A stretch of 64,000 nt of DNA from Laguncularia racemosa. Lineage: Eukaryota; Streptophyta; Magnoliopsida; Myrtales; Combretaceae. Positions 61,310 to 64,000 of the stretch are shown piece by piece. The notes under the pieces were generated by a model, which worked only from the letters and a program-made list of their open reading frames with translations, had not been told where the DNA came from and did not search any database. The position numbers and the translations under genes are program-made. The DNA is taken from NCBI GenBank assembly GCA_037954665.1, contig JBBMOL010000057.1:620001-684000 (forward strand). The letters run 5' to 3'. Position 1 is the stretch's first letter. Every line of letters starts with the position of its first letter.

Positions 61310-64000
61310 TTAATGCAACAACAAATGCAAGATTCTATTTTGTTCAAGATCTATCAATAATATCTCTACTTCGAATCAGAATTTACAAGTTTCTATGCAA
61401 AGTATTCAAGAAAATATTGACAATATATCCATGAATCAGAACCTTCATACAAATGAACAACATACAAAGAAAGTAGTTTCAGATTCTTAAGGTTCATTAC
61501 ATTCAATTGGAGATTCTTTGTTAAAGGGCATAAAGTTGGAAATTCCTAAATTTTCGTGTAATGATCCTAAAGGGTAGATCTTTAAGACAAAGGAGTTCTT
61601 GAATTTTTATAATTTACCTATTGAACAATGACTCACAATTGCCTTATTTGCTATGGAAGATCAAGCATTACAATGGTTACAATGGATGGATCGTAATAAT
61701 TAACTATCTTCTTGGACCAAATTTTTGCAATCATTAGAGGAACGTTTTAAACCATCTTTATATGAAGATGTTGAAGGGAATCTAACTAAACTCATGCAAA
61801 CAACATTTGTTACAGAGTATTAGACAAAATTTGAGACTCTATCCAATCAAGTAACTGGATTGTCGAAAAGAACTCTAATTAGTTATTTTGTTTCTAGCTT
61901 GGAAACTCATACTCAAAGGGAAGTTCAACTTGCTAGACCCACTTCGTTAATGCAAGCTATTTGGCTTACTAAAATATATGAATCTAAGTTCTTTGTTCCA
62001 ATTTTCTCTCCTAAACCCCCTTTTTCTTCTGCTTTGAAACCACCATTACAGTTTTCTAAACCGTCTATACCCACTTTTCTTCCATTACTTCTACTTCTTC
62101 CACCAATAAACCTTTTATACCCATTCATGAACTTACATAAGCTCAAATGTTGGCCAAATGAGAAAAGGGGTTATGTTTTAATTTTGATGAGAAATTTCAT
62201 CATAATCACATAAGTGTAAATCCAAATTTTTATCGCTGCTAAGTGAGGAAGACAGTAATGTACTAGAAGAAGTCGTAGAGGTGAAGTCCAATATTGAAGT
62301 TGGGGAAACCCCTTTATCAATTAGTTATCATGCATGGCTAGGACAACAGTACCTCAAGCATTAAAATTTCAAAGTACTATTAATGGAAAACTTATTATGA
62401 TACTAGTAGATAGTGGTAGTACTAACAATTTCATTCAAAATAGTGGTTAAAAGACCCAATTTAACCACTATTTCTAGTGTTTAGTTCAATGTGATGATTG
62501 GTAATGGAGACAGTTTATAATGTCAAGGATAATGTTTTGAAATGCCTCTAAACATTTAGAACTTTGATTTTAAGGAAACTTTCTTTGTATTACCTATTCA
62601 AGGTGCTGAAGTAGTTTTAGGAGTTTAATGGTTGCAAAATCTTAGTCTTGTTACTATTTATTATAACACTTTAACGATATAGTTTTGTTCTAATAGAGAA
62701 AATGTGCAGTTACATGGGTCTAACATTGATAGTCTAAGTTAAATTTCACATCATCAATTAAAGCAACTATAGAATACTGATGCTATTGCTTCATGTTATT
62801 AAATATTATCTCAGAGTGGTAGGTTTAATATATTAGAGAGTACTACCAACAATGATACTATTTTGCAACTATTGAGTAGATTTTCTTAAGCATTTGAGAC
62901 ACCTTCATCATTACCACCTTTAAGAGATATCCAACTTCGAATTCATTTCATAAAAGGTGTTCCTCCCATAAATTTTAAACCATATCATTACCTACATTTT
63001 CAAAAATCGGAGATTGAGAAACAAGTCAAGGAAATGCTTAAGCAAGGACTAGTACAATATAGTAATAGTCCATTTTCATCTCTGGTATTGTTGGTCAAAA
63101 AGAAGGATGGGACATGGCGCTTTTGTATTGATCATCATGCACTTAATCAAGCCACAATCAAAGACAAATTTCTAATACGCACTACTGATGAGTTATTAGA
63201 TGACTTAAGAGGTGCTTCAATATTTTCTAAGCTGGATTTAAGAGCAGATTTAGGACACATGAAGGCCATTATGAATTTAAAGTTATGCCTTTTGGATTAT
63301 GTAATATGCCTGCTACATTCCAATCTATTATGAACAAGTTATTTCAACCTAACTTGTGGAAGTTTGTGATTGTGTTCTTTGATGATATTTTGGTATATAG
63401 TGCTTCTCTTAAATTACATTTGGAACATTTAGCTAAAGTTTTGTAGGCTTTAGCTAATAACTAGTTTTATTTGAAGAGGATTAAATGTTCGTTTAATCTA
63501 TCTACAATAGAATATTTAGGTCATGTAGTGACCAATGGTGAGGTTGTACTTGAGTAAACCAATATTGAAGTAGTGAAGAATTGGCCAATTCCTTCTAATG
63601 TGAAGCAACTCAAAGCTTTTATAGGATTGTCGGGATATTATTAAAGATTCATCAAAGTATATGCCTCTATCGCTAGTCCTTTAGAAGATATGTTGCAAAA
63701 GGACAATTTTGAATGGTTGTAAGCTACACTTTCTACCTTTGACAAGTTAAAAGAGGCTTTTATTCATGCACCCATATTGGCTTTATCAGATTTCTCTAAT
63801 CCCTTTATAGTCAAGACTGATGCTTCTAGTAGTGGGGTAAGAGCAATTTTGTTACAAAAGAACCACCCTATTTCTTATTTCAATAAGAAGTGGCTTGGTC
63901 ATTTACAAAAGGCTTTAGCTTATGTATGAGAATTGTATGCATTAGTGGAAGTAGTTAAGAAATGGAGATAGTGACTTTTAGGGGGGCATTTTATGATTCA
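61310..64000 (+). mobile_element. Decayed Ty3/gypsy polyprotein, cut by the window edge
   Basis: Plus strand. Gag (61500-62215): LEIPKFSCNDPKGW, ALQWLQWMDRNN, SLEERFKPSLYEDVEGNLTK, LETHTQREVQLARPTSL, then a degenerate knuckle KGLCFNFDEKFHHNH with one Cys changed to Phe. Protease: ILVDSGSTNNFIQ (about 62400-62440), active site intact. Reverse transcriptase (62930-63420): GLVQYSNSPFSSLVLLVKKK, DGTWRFCIDHHALNQ, FSKLDLRA, then a frameshift near 63290 to PFGLCNMPATFQSIMNKLF and VFFDDILVYS (63370-63400). RNase H starts DASSSGV (about 63820) and runs to the edge. Numerous stops. Resembles the minus-strand element at 18-22 kb. Confidence 0.9.

Overview
This window looks like nuclear DNA of a dicot plant. 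It is AT-rich, has three genes or gene pieces with plant-type introns, and is mostly filled with old, nested LTR retrotransposons. The protein matches I recognise (CHX antiporter, SYF1, ABHD17-type hydrolase) are ordinary eudicot genes. I cannot name the species; Malpighiales is only a guess. I saw no bacterial-type operon, CRISPR array, rRNA or convincing tRNA.

Layout. 1-2230: the 5' end of a cation/H+ exchanger gene (minus strand), running off the left edge, with a probable leader intron. 2230-12780: gene-poor DNA with a decayed LTR (about 6.1-7.9 kb), a Copia reverse transcriptase relic (8.0-8.5 kb) and a LINE-type RNase H relic (10.4-10.8 kb). 12785-14725: a solo Ty3/gypsy LTR with a 5-bp target duplication. 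17.25-18.06 kb: a Copia integrase relic. 18.1-22.15 kb: a decayed chromovirus-like gypsy polyprotein (minus), lying just downstream of a single well-kept first exon of an ABHD17-like hydrolase (22530-22835). 25930-31354: the only complete gene, SYF1 (minus), five coding exons, 926 residues.

32.3-50.7 kb is a retrotransposon nest. An old plus-strand gypsy element C (LTR, primer site, gag, protease) is interrupted by an A-type LTR. The A-type LTR, with about 170 bp of C flank, is present twice. A Tekay/Del-like minus-strand element B sits in the first A copy. A 533-bp solo LTR with its own target duplication sits inside B's right LTR. 52424-59989 is a structurally clean Athila/Tat-type element: two 1.3-kb LTRs, a CATCT target duplication, a tRNA-Asp-type primer site, gag and protease, but reverse transcriptase, RNase H and most of integrase are deleted. 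61.3-64.0 kb is a decayed plus-strand gypsy element that runs off the right edge.

How it works together: CHX (ion and pH balance in endomembranes) and SYF1 (spliceosome) are independent genes; nothing suggests joint function. I did not find a new biological system. The most informative observations concern genome history: dated nesting, solo LTR formation, a duplicated LTR-plus-flank block, minisatellite length change inside LTRs, and an orphan hydrolase exon.
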